From: Sanguinoderma infundibulare | Taxonomy: Eukaryota; Basidiomycota; Agaricomycetes; Polyporales; Polyporaceae | Reading direction: 5' to 3' | Length of the DNA: 64,000 nt | Assembly: GCA_032821775.1 (NCBI GenBank) | Contig: JAVLRN010000004.1 | Span: forward strand, 1,550,001-1,614,000 | Shown here: positions 44,710-56,709 of the stretch, piece by piece | Layout: the number at the start of each line of letters is the position of its first letter | Numbering within the stretch: position 1 is the stretch's first letter | The notes under the pieces: model-generated | The model's input: only the letters and a program-made list of their open reading frames with translations | What the model was told of the DNA's origin: nothing | Database searches by the model: none | Made by a program: the position numbers and the translations under genes

Positions 44710-46852
44710 TCAACTCCAGCACTCCTCGATCAGCCGCCCCCCCCTCTCCATCTGCGCAACGTACTCCTTCGCCTCCTCCTCCGTCCGCCCGCCTTCCGTC
44801 TGGACCGCATGCGCGATCGCGGCGCGCACGGCCGCAGGCATCTTGTTCGACGACCCCGAGATGTACACCCACGCGCCGCGCACCCCAACGAGCTCCCAGA
44901 CCCGGCTCGCGTCCGCGCGGATGAGGTCCTGCACGTACGTCCGCGCCTTGCCCTCGGGGCCGTCGCGCGAGAACGCGACACGGTACGTGAGCCTGCCCTC
45001 GGCCGCCAGCGCCCGCCACTCCGCGCCGTAGTGGTGGTCCTTGGACTCGGAGCGGCACCCGAAGTACAGCGTGTCCTCGCCCGTCATCCCGGCGTGCAGA
45101 CGCTCCTGGATGACCGCGCGCATGGGGGCGACGCCCGTCCCCGGCCCGACGCATACGAGCGGTGTGGCGGGGTCGTTGTTGGGGAGGGTGATGAACCCCT
45201 TCTGGACGCCGATCTGGAGGCGGTCCCCGGGCTTGAGGTCGCGGAGCCAGGTGGTGCAGACGCCGCGGCGCGGGATCTTGAGCATGGTGCGGTACTGGAC
45301 GATGGCGATGCAGAGGTGGATGCGGCGCGGGTGGGCGCGCGCGGAGCTCGCGATGGAGAACTGGCGCGGGCGGAGGGGCGGGAAGAGGTCGAAGACGTAG
45401 GAGGGCGGGATGGCGACGGAGCGGAACTCGGCGAGGACCTCGGCGATGCGCCGGTGGGGCTTTTGGCAGTATTCGTAGAGGTCGTCCTGTGGAGAAGCGG
45501 CACGTTATTAGACTACTGTTGGGGAAGACGGCAAGGAGAGGACGTACCGCTCCTTCTTCGGTGAGGAATTCTTCTAATTTTTCGCGTTCCATGGCGTCCT
45601 GTGCGAAATGCTTGAGGAGGGCGAAGAACGAACGTCGGGGGACGGCGTTGATGTCGACGTAGCGGGTGAAGATCTCGCGGAGGGTCGTGATGGTCGGTAT
45701 GTGGTCAGGAAGGTGTTGGTCTGCGAAGGATACAGTAAGAAACTGGTGTGACGCATAAAGCGCATGTATGCACACCTAGGAGGGTATGCTGGATCTCTAT
45801 TGGGTCATCCGCGGTGCTAGCATAACCTATACACGACAGGAAGCTTTCTACATCCTGAGCCATAGCCTCGGGATGGATGACCGCAACATCGCCAGGATCA
45901 TAGCTACAATCCATTCAGTCAATGACTGGTTGGTTGTACGCACCTAATGAAAGAATTTTTACTTACTCTACGTCCTCTGCAAGCTCAACCTCAAAATGTC
46001 GAACATCTTGGTACCAGTCGTCCGCGGTTATGCGACGGTTAACTATAACCGTGCCCGTATGGTACTCGCGATCAGCCACCAGGGGATCCTTGCGCGTGAT
46101 TCGAGCATTTCTGTCCGCATTGGTGATGGAAACGCGCGGTGGGGGAAGACTGTCCAACGATTCGTGCCCGAGACCATCTGGGAGAGGGAACACCTGCACC
46201 AGCACGGCACACAACTTCTCTATCCATGGCGCGAGTGCCCCTTCAATCCTATAATCTCGTGTTAGAGGGCGGCCCTCGAGCGTACAGAGCGTGAAATGAC
46301 TCACCCGAGATGGTGCTGCTCGTCGCCCTCCCCTCGTGCGCACAGCTCGCTCGCGCCCAAAGCCGCCAGACGTCGACTCAGCAGCTTCGCGGGCCAGCAG
46401 AACTTCTCGTATGCCGTGTCCCCGAGACCGAATACGGCGAAGTGGAGGTCCTCGAAGAGGTCTTCGGGCAGGTCGGCTCGGAGGAGCATCTGCCAGAGCG
46501 GGGTCATCGCGCGCGGCTCGCGCCCAGACCCAGTCGTAGATACGACGAAAATGACGAGATGCTCATTGATCAGCTCAGACTGCGTGGTCTTCTTCAGCCA
46601 CTGCGCCCACTCATGTAAAATGGCGGAACGACGACTCACAGGAGAATAAGCCTCCATGCCGTGGACTCGCGCACGGATGTGCAGGCAGCGGCAGACTCGC
46701 GCGAGCCTGTCGGCGACATCTTGGGCGGTTCCGGTCTCTGTCGCGTAGAGGATGGTGAGGGTGCGGTCGTCGTGTGCTGCGTCGCGGTCGCCTTCGGGAG
46801 TCGGGGGTCTCGACGAAGACGCACTGGGAGATGATGGTGGTGAAGAGGACAT
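44710..46852 (-). CDS. TAH18: NADPH-dependent diflavin oxidoreductase (TAH18)
   Basis: Electron donor for cytosolic Fe-S cluster assembly (partner Dre2). The start has a Ser/Pro-rich stretch, then the flavodoxin FMN site 'LTILYATETGTAQDVADRL', 'LVIFVVSTTGSGREPRAM' and 'FAVFGLGDTAYEKFCWPA'. The FAD/connecting region follows in several exons ('YDPGDVAVIHPEA', 'RPRQFSIASSARAHP'), then the NADPH part: 'GVCTTWLRDLKPGDRL', 'LVCVGPGTGVAPMRAVI', 'YFGCRSESKDHHY', 'WVYISGSSNKMP' and the terminal 'LIEECWS'. About 600 aa. The first intron (46639-46580) is exactly 60 bp without a stop, so retention would not break frame; family alignment favours removal. It lies convergent to beta-lactamase-like gene 1 (114 bp apart) and divergent from gene 2. 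Confidence 0.92.
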
Positions 46853-47135
46853 GTGTTATCTGATAAGTTTCTGGCAGCGCTTAGATGCACTCTCCCCCAA
46901 AGTTGGCATTAAAATTGATCTGCAGTATGTACTAGTGATTCACTCTACTTCTACCATTTACTATAACGTCCTAGCGCTATCCTACCTGTGATCGTACTCT
47001 TCGAGGCTGCTGGAACGGTGATGCATCGTACAATCCAGTCAAGGCGGGTCTCCTGGTGACTTCGGATCTCCCAGCGCTATATCTATACATCTGCCGAATC
47101 CGCAAGCGTCGGTCTTCCCTCCTGCCACGGTCATC
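46853..47135. promoter_or_regulatory. Divergent promoter of TAH18 and beta-lactamase-like gene 2
   Basis: 283 bp between two start codons. The right side has TATATCTATA at 47078-47087, 48 bp before the plus-strand start. The left side is AT-rich (TTTACTATAACG) and may serve TAH18. Confidence 0.45.
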
Positions 47136-49163
47136 ATGGCACGGACGTCGTCGCTTCCAGTCCTGTGCATCCTCCTCGCTGCTGCTGCAACATGCAGCGT
47201 GTCCTCGGCGACACAGGAGGCGTTCACTCTCCCTCGCGTCGACGGAGGAGCTAGGATCCGTCAGACTGACAGCCTACTATCCCCTCAGCTTCTGTCATAT
47301 GTGGACGAAATCAGGCAGAACGGCACCATCCCGGGCATTTCGATCGGCGTCGTGCACCTTGGGAAGGACAAGGATCCCATCGTCCAGCTGGCGTCGTCGG
47401 GGCGGAAGACGGAGGAGGGGAATGGTCATGATCTTACGCCAGACGTAAGTCTTCATTCAGTGGCAGTCTCCTCGTTCGCGGCTGAGGCTGCACACCTCGT
47501 GAAAGACGTTGTTCTGTTTGGCTTCATGCTCAAAAGCGTTCCTTGCAACCTCTATTGGGCTGCTCATGGACGACTACGCAGCGGGCAAGAACGTGACACC
47601 CCTGCCTGCTGGTCTAACACGCTTCGACTGGGAAACCAAAGTTGCCGACATTGTCCCCAAGGATCTCGGATGGGCTTTACAGGCTTTGGACGGAGACGAC
47701 TGGGCCGCGCGCAAGGCGAGCATTGCCGACATACTAGGACATGTGGGTGGCCTTCCGCGGCACGACTACAGTTATCGGCCCGGCGATACTCCCGAGGATG
47801 TCATACGTCGGATGAGCGAGCTACGTACCTCGTACGAGCTGCGCGAGAAGTGGTCGTACAACAACCAGGTACGCACCCATTTCGAGGACCCGTTCTATGT
47901 TGTCACCTTAGCCGAATGTCGAACGTTGCCAGTTTTTCGTCCTCGGATCGTACCTCGTCTCTCACTACACTAACAAGTCATACGCCGATTTCGTCGCCGA
48001 ACGCCTGTTCAAGCCCCTCGGCATGAGCACCTCCACGTTCTCACCAACCATTGCAAACGACTCCGGGCTACTGACACACACTTGGACCGCATTCGGTCGG
48101 CGTATCCCGTTTTGGTTTGACGAAAGTACGAGTGAGCTCAAAGCCGGAGCTGGGGGCGTCATCTCGAGCGCTGAGGATATGATCAAGTGGCTCGCGGTTC
48201 TGCTCAACGAAGGCCGGGACCCGACGACGAACAGGACGGTGATCCCGAAGAGCGTGTTTGATGCGGTGACAACCTCGCAGCACATTGTAGCTGGAAAGCC
48301 AAGGGAGATGCACGGCAGCAGCATCGTTGGCTACGGCATGGGCTGGCAGCGGACCAGCTATGGGAATGTCGACGTTTGTATTCACGTTTTCGTGGATGTT
48401 GCGATGTCCATTGACTGGGGTGACGTCGCAGATGGTGCTGCACACGGGTGGCATCCCTGGATTCTCGACGCTCGTTGCGTTTTCGCCGAACAGCAACTTA
48501 GGCGTTGTTATCTTGAGCAATGCGGATGAGAAGGCGGTTTGGAACTCGCAGATACTGAAGCGGATTCTGAACGATGTTCTTGGTGCTCAATCAGGTACCA
48601 CAGATGATGCCAGGTAACGTTCTATGGATTCCTGTGAAGACGCTTGCTCATGTCCCGTCTATCGTAGCTCCCAAGAAGTTGAGCAGATGAAGCTCGTTTT
48701 TCGGGAAACGAAGCCGCCCTCTCTTGAACTGGAGGACTACACCGGGCTATACAGTGCACCTGGTTACCTTCCCATCCGCCTGTGCTCGTCAGCAATTCAC
48801 TCGAACCGCTGCAAAGACGTCATCTCCGACTTCGCCACCCTTCACAACTCCTCGACGCTCGAAAACACGCTGTATGCTACTTACCCTTCCGTCTGGTCAA
48901 CGCACGTTCGGCTCAACCACTTCTCTGGGGACATCTTCAACATTACGTTCACCGCACTCTTTCCGAATGGGTTCGGAGAGAACGCAAGCGCGTTCGAGAC
49001 GGCAGAGACGGGCGAGGGCGAGGGATGGGTCGAGTTCAAGGTGAGGAAGAGCGAGGTTGTGGGGTTCGCGCTCGTGGTGGACGAGGAGGCCGTCGCGTCG
49101 AGGAAGCGGAAAATTGGTGGCGAGCTGAGCGAGACTGCTGATGCTTGGTTCGCGAGGGCTTGA
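47136..49163 (+). CDS. Secreted serine beta-lactamase-like hydrolase 2
   Basis: Five exons, 47136-47444, 47506-47868, 47933-48373, 48432-48613 and 48668-49163; 1791 nt, 596 aa. Exons 2 and 3 are exactly as long as in the gene at 42481 (363 and 441 nt). Signal peptide 'MARTSSLPVLCILLAAAATCS'. Catalytic motifs: Ser110-x-x-Lys113 in 'LASCSKAF', Tyr221-x-Asn223 in 'YNNQ', and the canonical 'LHTGGIPGF' (His375-Thr-Gly) that is altered in gene 1. The C-terminal lipocalin-like beta domain has 'YTGLYSAPGYLPIRL'. A same-strand duplicate separated by TAH18. Probably an extracellular esterase/peptidase-type hydrolase; the family ranges widely, so no substrate is proposed. Confidence 0.9.
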
Positions 49164-49473
49164 GCATACGCACTCGGGGTACGCTTTGGCATGTGCGGAA
49201 AGGCTCCTGTAGGTCTTTGTAAGATAATAGTCTACGAAACTCGGATCCTGCTTTATGACTGGAATCTCGGGTTGTTTGACTAGCATCAATCCTAAGACCC
49301 AGTGCTTGTCCAGGCCGTCGTTCGAGGGTACATAAACGCAGGGTAAACCTGCCGTGGGCGTCTCGCGTGGGTGCTGCAGCCACCAACGCGGAAGCGGGTC
49401 TTGGTCCCTGTCGCGTCAAATAGCCGACGACCGCGACGCGTCGCGCTCCCTCTCCCCATCCCGGGCCCCCACC
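49164..49473. other. Intergenic/promoter of SNF2 gene
   Basis: 310 bp between the hydrolase stop and the SNF2-RING start. Frames running in from 49354 are upstream extensions. No TATA box seen. Confidence 0.4.
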
Positions 49474-52400
49474 ATGACCGATCCTCCCAACCCATCGACG
49501 ACCCAGCGCAAGTCCCGCGTACTTGCAGCTCTGGACAACCCCGACTTTCTCTACAACAAAACCCAGACCCCTCTACCTCCAACATTGCCGCCGGCTTCCT
49601 TGGGTCATATCCGGACCCCCGTCAAACGGCTTGTCACTCCCTCGCCTTCGTTTGACTACGGAGCGTCATTTCTGGGCCTGGTTGGCTCGGGGACCCAGCA
49701 GAAGCGGAAGACCCCGGACTATGACTCGGACGACGACGAGTATGGAGCCAGCGGATCCTCGCCCGCCCGTCCCCGAGCGACTCACCTCGTCGCTGGTCAG
49801 GGCTTCAACTTGAATTATGACAGAGAGGGCGTTGTTCGGGCCATAGACCGCGGAGGTCCGGACCAAGACATGAAGTGCGTGTGTTCGTTGTCGTACCAGG
49901 TGGACAGAGAGCCTGAACCGGGCGATCTCTCGACGTGCAGGATGGCCGAGTTTGTGTCGCGCGGGCTCGACAACGCCGCCAAGGGCCTGACGACGCAGAA
50001 GGCCATGGAGAAGCTCGGGCTGCCAGAGTGAGTTCATTGGTCATTCTTCACCGGGAATCAGAATCCGTGTCATAAGGGTCCCAGGAGGCGAGAAGCCCTC
50101 CGGCTAAGCGATGCTCTATCTGGCAAGTGCTATCCTGTACTCCTACAGAAGCGTGCCATCTCCTCCCCGAAGCTCCCCGAAGCCTCGTGTTCCATGCGGA
50201 GCGGCTCATCGTAGTATTCACCTTGCCGTGATTTTCAAGCTAACTTTGCTCCCTCAGCGTGCATGACTACCTTCCGGGCATGGAAGTCCGCCTCCTTCCC
50301 CATCAACTTATCGGCGTCAGCTGGATGGTCGACCAGGAGCTCCACTCTCCTCACAAGGGCGGAATCCTTGCCGACGACATGGGTCTCGGTAAGACCGTGC
50401 AGATGATCGCGACCATGGTCGTCAATCAGCCAGCAAACGATGACCAAAATCGCTCGGTTCTTATCGTTGTGCCTGCCGCGTTGCTGCTGCAGTGGAAGGA
50501 AGAACTGGACACAAAGACGAACGGCATGTGGGACGTGCATATACAACATGGCAAAGACAAGATCAAGAATGCGGAGCTTTTGGCTGAAAAGGATGTATGC
50601 GTTGCACTCTCTGCTTACCACGGCGTATATGCGTTCTAATTCAGCGTTCTAGGTCGTCATCACGACATATCACACCCTTAACATTGACTTCAGCATCCCG
50701 GACGACGTAGAGAGCGACGAAGAGATAAAATGGCTTAGAGATAATGGGTACGACCCAACTTCCTACCTTTGGTGATCCGCATGTACTCACGTGTGCGTCT
50801 TCCATACCAGCGGACCGCTGTCGAAGATCAAGTGGTTCCGCGTCATCCTCGACGAGGCGCAGTTCATCCGCAATCGCAGCACACGCTGCAGCCGAGCCGT
50901 CGCGATGCTTCGTTCCAAGTACCGCTGGTGTCTGACTGGTACTCCCATCACGAATACGCTGTGTGTCCTCTTCGTCCATCCCTTTCGTTGGGGAACGTGT
51001 AGCTGATTGAACTGGGATGCTACAGGGCCGACATTTATGGCTACCTGCGTTTCGGACGGTTCCGCCCGTTCAAGTGCGTAAAACCCGTGTGTTGATGTTG
51101 ACCTTCGTTCTGACCACAGGTCCGGTGTTTGCAAATGCAGCGACTGGGAACATTTCAATGATCACATCGCGAAAGTGCAGCTAGAGGATGCGCCGCTTGC
51201 TGGTAAGTAGTAGCACCTGCAGCGAATCGTTTATATGCGCTTGTCTTCTTCTTGGCTGAACACACGCGACGAACGCAGGACAACGCGCGCAGGCCGTGCT
51301 CATGCCAATCATCATGCGGAGGAGGAAGGACGCGCAATTGGTCAGTCCCTTCGCCGATCGCGTTTGGTGATATCCTGACTAAGAGTTCTTGGATATATCC
51401 AGGACGGAGAGCCGATCCTCAAGCTTCCGAAGAAGCACATTGAGATGGTCACCATTGACTTCTCGCCGGACGAGCGCGATGTGAGTCGAGCGTTGGGTAT
51501 GTAGGCGTCCACTCACCGTACCGTCTTGCAGCTGTACGACATGTTCGAGAAGCAGGCGCGAATCCAGGTCAACAGATTCATCAGGAACAACACGCTCCTG
51601 AAGAAGTACGTCGCGCGCCGTCATCTCCAATGCAAGTGGCGCATATACTGACACCACCTTGCCCGCGTCTGTGCAGCCACCAGTTCGTCCTCGTCTTGAT
51701 CCTTCGTCTGCGCCAGGTCTGCGCGCATCCGTACCTCGTCTTGGTGCGTTCCTCACTTGCCCTTCTCTTACGAGTCTTGGACTGATTCGCTTCGAGTGCA
51801 GTCCGAGGCGGATGGTTTCGACGACCCGACTGCCCTCCTCGGCTCGCAGAGCGACAAGGAGCTCGCGCGCGCGATGAAGCTCATGGGCGCTAAATGGGTG
51901 AACTCGGTACGTGTCCCTTTTGTGCGATATCTTTTTCCTAGCGGAATTCATCGAATGGCGACGCGAATGCATCTAGCTCAAGAAACGCTTCATGGACCGC
52001 GCGAAGGCGCTCGAGATGGCGTGGCAGAATGATGATGACGACGCGCAGGACGCGAACTGCCCGAGGTGTGGAGATAGTGCGTGCCAACGCTTTTGACTTC
52101 GTCGAGACACCCCGCAGGCTGCTCATTGTGTATGACGCTCCAGTGTTTCTGGAGAACAGTGGTCGCATACTGTCCTGCAGCCACGGGATCTGCGATGGTG
52201 CGTGAATATGCTAGCTCAACTAGCTCTGCGTTATCGGCGGGAAGGTGCTGAGGGCATGGGGTAGAATGTATCCAAAACCTCGCCACGTCGGACATTGAAC
52301 ACAACGGGATCTTGTGAGTTGTTTATCCCTTTAGGTTTGTCCTGATTCAACCTCTGATGTTGTCCGACCTGCAGCGGAAACAACGACGAGAAGGAGAACC

Positions 52401-54049
52401 TGCGCATCGAGAAGGAGTTCGAGACCGCGGCTGCAAAGGGCCTTCGTCCCTGTACGTCCTCCGATGTAGTCCTTCTGGTGTTGCCATGGTTTGCTAATCC
52501 AACTTCCGCCCCGCACAAACAGGCCCAACGTGCAAGGAGATGCAGGACCTCCGGCCCAACTCCGTCTTCCTCGCCTCGGCGTTCATGCCGTCCGAGGAGG
52601 AGGTCCGTGCCGCCGTCCGCGCTGCGCGGAGGCGCCCCAACAGCCCGCCCCGGCCACAGAAGAAGCGCAAGGTGGAGATTATTAACATCAGCGACATCAG
52701 CGACCTCTCGAGCAGCGATGATGACTCGGACGACAGCATGCCGGACATCTCGACGCTGTTGAAGAGCTCGCCGAGGGATGGGAAGGCGAGTGGGAAGGGA
52801 AAGGCGAAGAAGGCGGCTGCGAAGAAGCCCGTGAAGGGCAAGGCGAAGGCGAACGGGAAGGCTAAGGTGAAGAAGGCGGAGAGCGACGAAGAGATGGAAA
52901 GCGGCGCGAGCGACACGTCTGACTCTGAGTTTGATGCCCCGAAGAAGGGCAAGTCCTCGGCCAAGGGACGGGGCAGGCCCAGTGGAAACACGAAGACGAA
53001 CAAGTCGAAGAAGCAGGCGGAGCGGGACAGCTCGGAGGAGGCGCCCCGGGCGCCGGACGCGAGCTTGCTCGAGACGTGGAGGCGGGGCGGGAGCAACGTC
53101 GAGTCGAGCGCGAAGATGTTGCAGATGGTCGCGTACCTGAAGGAGTGGGAGTTAATTGGGGACAAGACGATCGTGTTCTCGCAGTGTGCGTGCCCATTCC
53201 TCATTCTCGTTCGTTGTTCTTTGGGGGAGAGTATATGTGCAAGTGCTGACGAGAAGGGGGGAACAGGGACGTCGATGCTGGACCTGTGCGAGCAGATCTT
53301 CTTCCGGCACGGGATCAGGAGCTTGCGGTACGATGGCGGGATGAGCCGGGAGGCGAGGGAGTACTGTCTGGCGCGGTTTAGGCAGGCGGGCGGGCCGAAG
53401 GTCATCCTCGTGAGGTGAGTTTTCGGTGACTTGTGGTCGAGTCGTCGGACACGGTGCTGAGATGGATGTAGTATCAAGTGTGGTGGCGTTGGGTTGAACC
53501 TGGTGTCCGCCAACCGTGTCATCAAGTAAGTCTGCAGTACTGTGGGTTAGGGAGCAGTGGGTGTTGATCGCGGGTCAGCTTGGACTTGTCATGGAATTAT
53601 GCTGGCGAGTCGCAGGCGTACGACCGTGTGCATCGGCTGGGCCAGGAGAAGGAGGTGTTCGTCAAGCGTCTTGTGATCCGCGACACCATCGAGGAGCGGT
53701 AAGCGAAACGTTTGTTCAGACCGATCGGATCGCGCATTTGCTTATCACTTTCCGGCCTCCTTCAGTATGCTTGCGCTGCAGGAGACGAAGCTCGGTGAGT
53801 TATATGTATGTTCATACACTTTTGCTTGCCCTGACCCCTTTTTTCGCAGGCCTTGCAGGTGCCGCCCTCGGCGAAGGTGGCGGAGGGAAGCTGGACAAAC
53901 TCAGCGTCAAGCAGATCAAAGCGGTACGTATGTCCTCGAACGATCACGATGTCGGTTTGGCTCACGGGCGCGACGTAGCTCTTCGGCATGACGAGCATCA
54001 ACAACCGCGAGAAGGAGCGAAACCGCCAACAGGGCGAGCAGCCTCGCTA
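49474..54049 (+). CDS. SNF2-family helicase with RING finger (Rad5/Rad16/Uls1 type)
   Basis: A long gene with at least 14 small introns. Start at 49474 ('MTDPPNPSTTQRK'). The N-terminus is acidic and disordered. Helicase domain: 'LLPHQLIGVSWMVDQE', Walker A 'DDMGLGKT' (50373-50396), 'VITTYHTL', box II 'DEAQ' (50851-50862), 'LTGTPITN', 'IMRRRKD'. A C3HC4-type RING interrupts it: 'CPRCGD' near 52055, 'LSCSHGICDDCIQNL' from about 52170, 'LRPCPTCKEMQ' near 52525. After a Lys-rich low-complexity region (52650-53050), the helicase C-lobe follows: 'KTIVFSQ', 'RYDGGMSREAREY', 'KCGGVGLNLVSANRVI', 'QAYDRVHRLGQ'. Ends 'INNREKERNRQQ'. Known relatives remodel DNA or ubiquitylate PCNA/SUMO-modified targets; which one is meant here is not clear. 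Confidence 0.9.
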
Positions 54050-54513
54050 AAGGCTGTTTGTCCTGACTTGACCTCCATCGCAGGATGCATCTGCAGCATT
54101 CTGCCCGTACATTATTTGTCATATATGCGTCCATGCAACCTATCCTACCGCGATCCCTCCGTATTCGTCCACTTGGCCTTAGTCCGCTATTAGATAGAGT
54201 ATGCATCGTTGGTTCTAGTTCAGATACTCTACCGATTTGATTGTTGATACACTAGACCTCCTGTAGATCCCTCGCGTCGCTAGTACGTGCATGTGTACTT
54301 TCTTGTTGCCGTGGCGCCGCTCACTTTGAGATATTTCCGAGCACTTGTTGTCACAATGTACATGTACTTGGAATACATTCCTCCTCTTCGTCCGCGAGAG
54401 GTGCCGTCGCGTCAATGTAGGGTCTACCACTGAGTACCGGTTACCCAATTGTATCCTGGATTCGTTTCGATGCAAAGATCCCACAAGACGGGACCACGCT
54501 TATACTCGCGCAC
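54050..54513. other. Convergent 3' flank
   Basis: 464 bp between the SNF2-RING stop and the MDR gene stop. AT-richer sequence without a recognisable gene; both 3' UTRs expected. Confidence 0.45.
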
Positions 54514-55812
54514 TCAGGTCGTCTCCTGGGGCAACACCACTAACTTCTTCCCACTAACCTGCTTGTTCTTCAAGCGTTCCAGGCCAGCGGGAACGCCGGC
54601 GAGACCGCCCGGGAGGATCTCAATGTGGTTGGGCTGGGGCATTTCATCGAAGTCAGCCACCGCAGAAGTGTCAAGTCATGCTTTCACACACCTTGATATC
54701 GCCGTTCTCGAGCAACTTCGGAAGGTTGGCAAGCAAGCTGGCGCCGGCGACATGGTTGGTCGGCATGCTGAGCAGACCCCGCGCAAGGTGCACCTTCTTG
54801 GTGGTCTCGCCCTCCTTTGGCAGTCCGGGAGAGGAGACGACGACGAGGTCGCCCTCCGGCGCCGTCAGGGCGAGCCCGACGGGGATGGTCTCGGGGAGGG
54901 TGACGGCGTCGTAGACGAGATCGAAGAGACCGCCCGGCGCGAGCTTCGCCGCCTGCGCTTGGAGCTCCGCCGCGGGCAAGTTGCGATCGAGGACGTGCGT
55001 CGCGCCGAGCGACTTGAGGAGTTTGGCGTTGTGTAACGAGGCGGTGGCGACGATTGGGGAGAAGCCTGAGAGGCGTGCGAGCTGGATCACTGCAGGACCG
55101 AAGAAGGGAACGGGTCAGGGGACTGAACTGGCGGGCGCGATGGCAGGTAGCTGACCGTATTGTCCGACGGAAGAAGACCCTCCGAGCACGAGAACAGTTT
55201 TGTCTGAGTGCTTGCCGCGGCCGCCTTCGGCCCACGGAGAGGTGAGCTTGACAGATTGCGCAGACTGGTCTTGGTTGTAGAGGACGAGAGCTGCCGTGGG
55301 CAAGGCGATGGGAATGCTTGCGGCGGTGTCGATGGGTATATTGGTAGGTACCTGTCCAGAGTTTCATAAGAGTAAGTAGTAGAACGCGTCATATGCTACT
55401 CTGACTCACCTTTGTCGCAAACTGGGAGACAGTCGTGGTGTACTGGGCGAATGTCCCGTTCAAGGACTGTTGCACCGCATCGAGACCTCCTTGAAAGGCA
55501 CTGCAGAAAATATGTAGTTAGCCGGTGTGGAGCGTACTAGCTCCCTGCAACTTACACTCGGTCGCCAACAGCAAACGACGTCACTCCTTCGCCGACTTGG
55601 ACGACGGTACCCGCACCGTCGCAGCCGAGGATGGAAGGATACTTCTGAACGAAGATCCCAAACACTTGGATCTGCCAGTCGATCGGGTTCAGCGCCGCAG
55701 CCTCGACCTTCACGAGGAGCTCTCCGGCTCCGGGCTTCGGGATGTCGGTGGACTGCACGAGGACTGGGCCGCCTTTGGATTGAAGGAATAGCGCTTTCTG
55801 CTGGGAAGACAT
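54514..55812 (-). CDS. MDR-family zinc-free oxidoreductase (quinone/enoyl reductase-like)
   Basis: At least five exons; starts 'MSSQQKALFLQSKGGPVLV' at 55812. GroES-like part: 'GELLVKVEAAALNPIDWQIQ', 'YPSILGCDGAGTVVQVGEGV', 'FAVGDRV'. Rossmann part: 'KTVLVLGGSSSVGQYVIQLA' (nucleotide site, here GGSSSVG) joined over an intron near 55150-55090, then 'ATHVLDRN' and 'FDLVYDAVTLPETI'. The end is 'PNHIEILPGGLAGVPAGLERLKNKQVSGKKLVVL', a standard fungal alcohol-dehydrogenase-like C-terminus. Cys ligands for catalytic zinc are not seen, so an NADPH-dependent quinone or enoyl reductase is likelier than an alcohol dehydrogenase. Substrate unknown; similar stand-alone enzymes act in fungal specialised metabolism. 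Confidence 0.88.
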
Positions 55813-56709
55813 GATGGTGGAGGCACTCCTGGCAGACGGGGTGGTGAGGTTTCCTGCTCTCCTTGAGCTTATTTATACTGACACGGGTTCCTCGGTCTTG
55901 GAAATGATTCTGACAGGCACATTCGTTGCCGCAGTGTCCTGGCCAACAACTGATCTACGCAGCGAGATGTACGGGCGATTTTCAAAATCGCCCTCTTGAG
56001 CGACTTGCGTGAGTTGGGCGAGTTGGGTAGGGGAAGGCTTGTCTTTATTTCGAGCTATTGTCAAACGAATGCACATTAGGACACACCGTGAACACCTCTA
56101 GAGACGCTTCTGCCTCACCTTGTCCTCTGAAGAATACAAGTTTGCTCTCGAGTGTGACCAACCTTCTCGTGCGAAGGGTTTAACCCATTTTGATTTCCCG
56201 AGATCGGTATATGCGACGGTGGGAAGAGAGTGGAGTCATTATCGCTAAAAATTGGATCGGTACCGCGCGATGAGTCGACATGATTCTGCTACAGCTTGGT
56301 TACAGCAGATATGTTGAAACCAGCGATGCACCCACTCCTCGGACGGTGTGCTCGGAGAGAGAACTGGGGCCGGGGCACCAGAGCGTCTTGAACTCCCTTC
56401 CACGTCGGTGGTCTAGCCGATCTGGTCCTATTTTTGGCGAGAGTGCCTATCGATCTGAAGACAGCTGGAATAAGCTATGTGCATAATACTCCACCACCCG
56501 TCAGCGCCGCGTAGAAGAGCAATTTTAAGGCGGGAAGGGGTTGGCGCTCACCTCACACAAGGGCAGTCGACGAGAACCTGTTGCCAGCCAACATACAAAA
56601 ACAAATCCGGAAGAAAGCGTGATTACACTATAGATAACATGGAACGTACACTTGCGAGCAAACGACAGCAAGATACCAGACACAAACCAAGCCTCTAACG
56701 GTCCAAAAC
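55813..56709. other. Intergenic stretch
   Basis: Promoter side of the MDR gene, then the 3' flank of the AP beta gene. Open frames are short and stop-limited. Nothing recognised. Confidence 0.45.

Noticed and set aside
44809..45564. 251-codon plus-strand frame opposite TAH18
   Set aside because: Shadow of the reductase domain; no family similarity and typical Arg/Asp-rich antisense composition.
52494..53525. 343-codon minus-strand frame with hydrophobic runs
   Set aside because: Antisense of the Lys-rich linker of the SNF2-RING gene; Lys codons read backwards give Phe/Leu/Ser, which mimics membrane segments.
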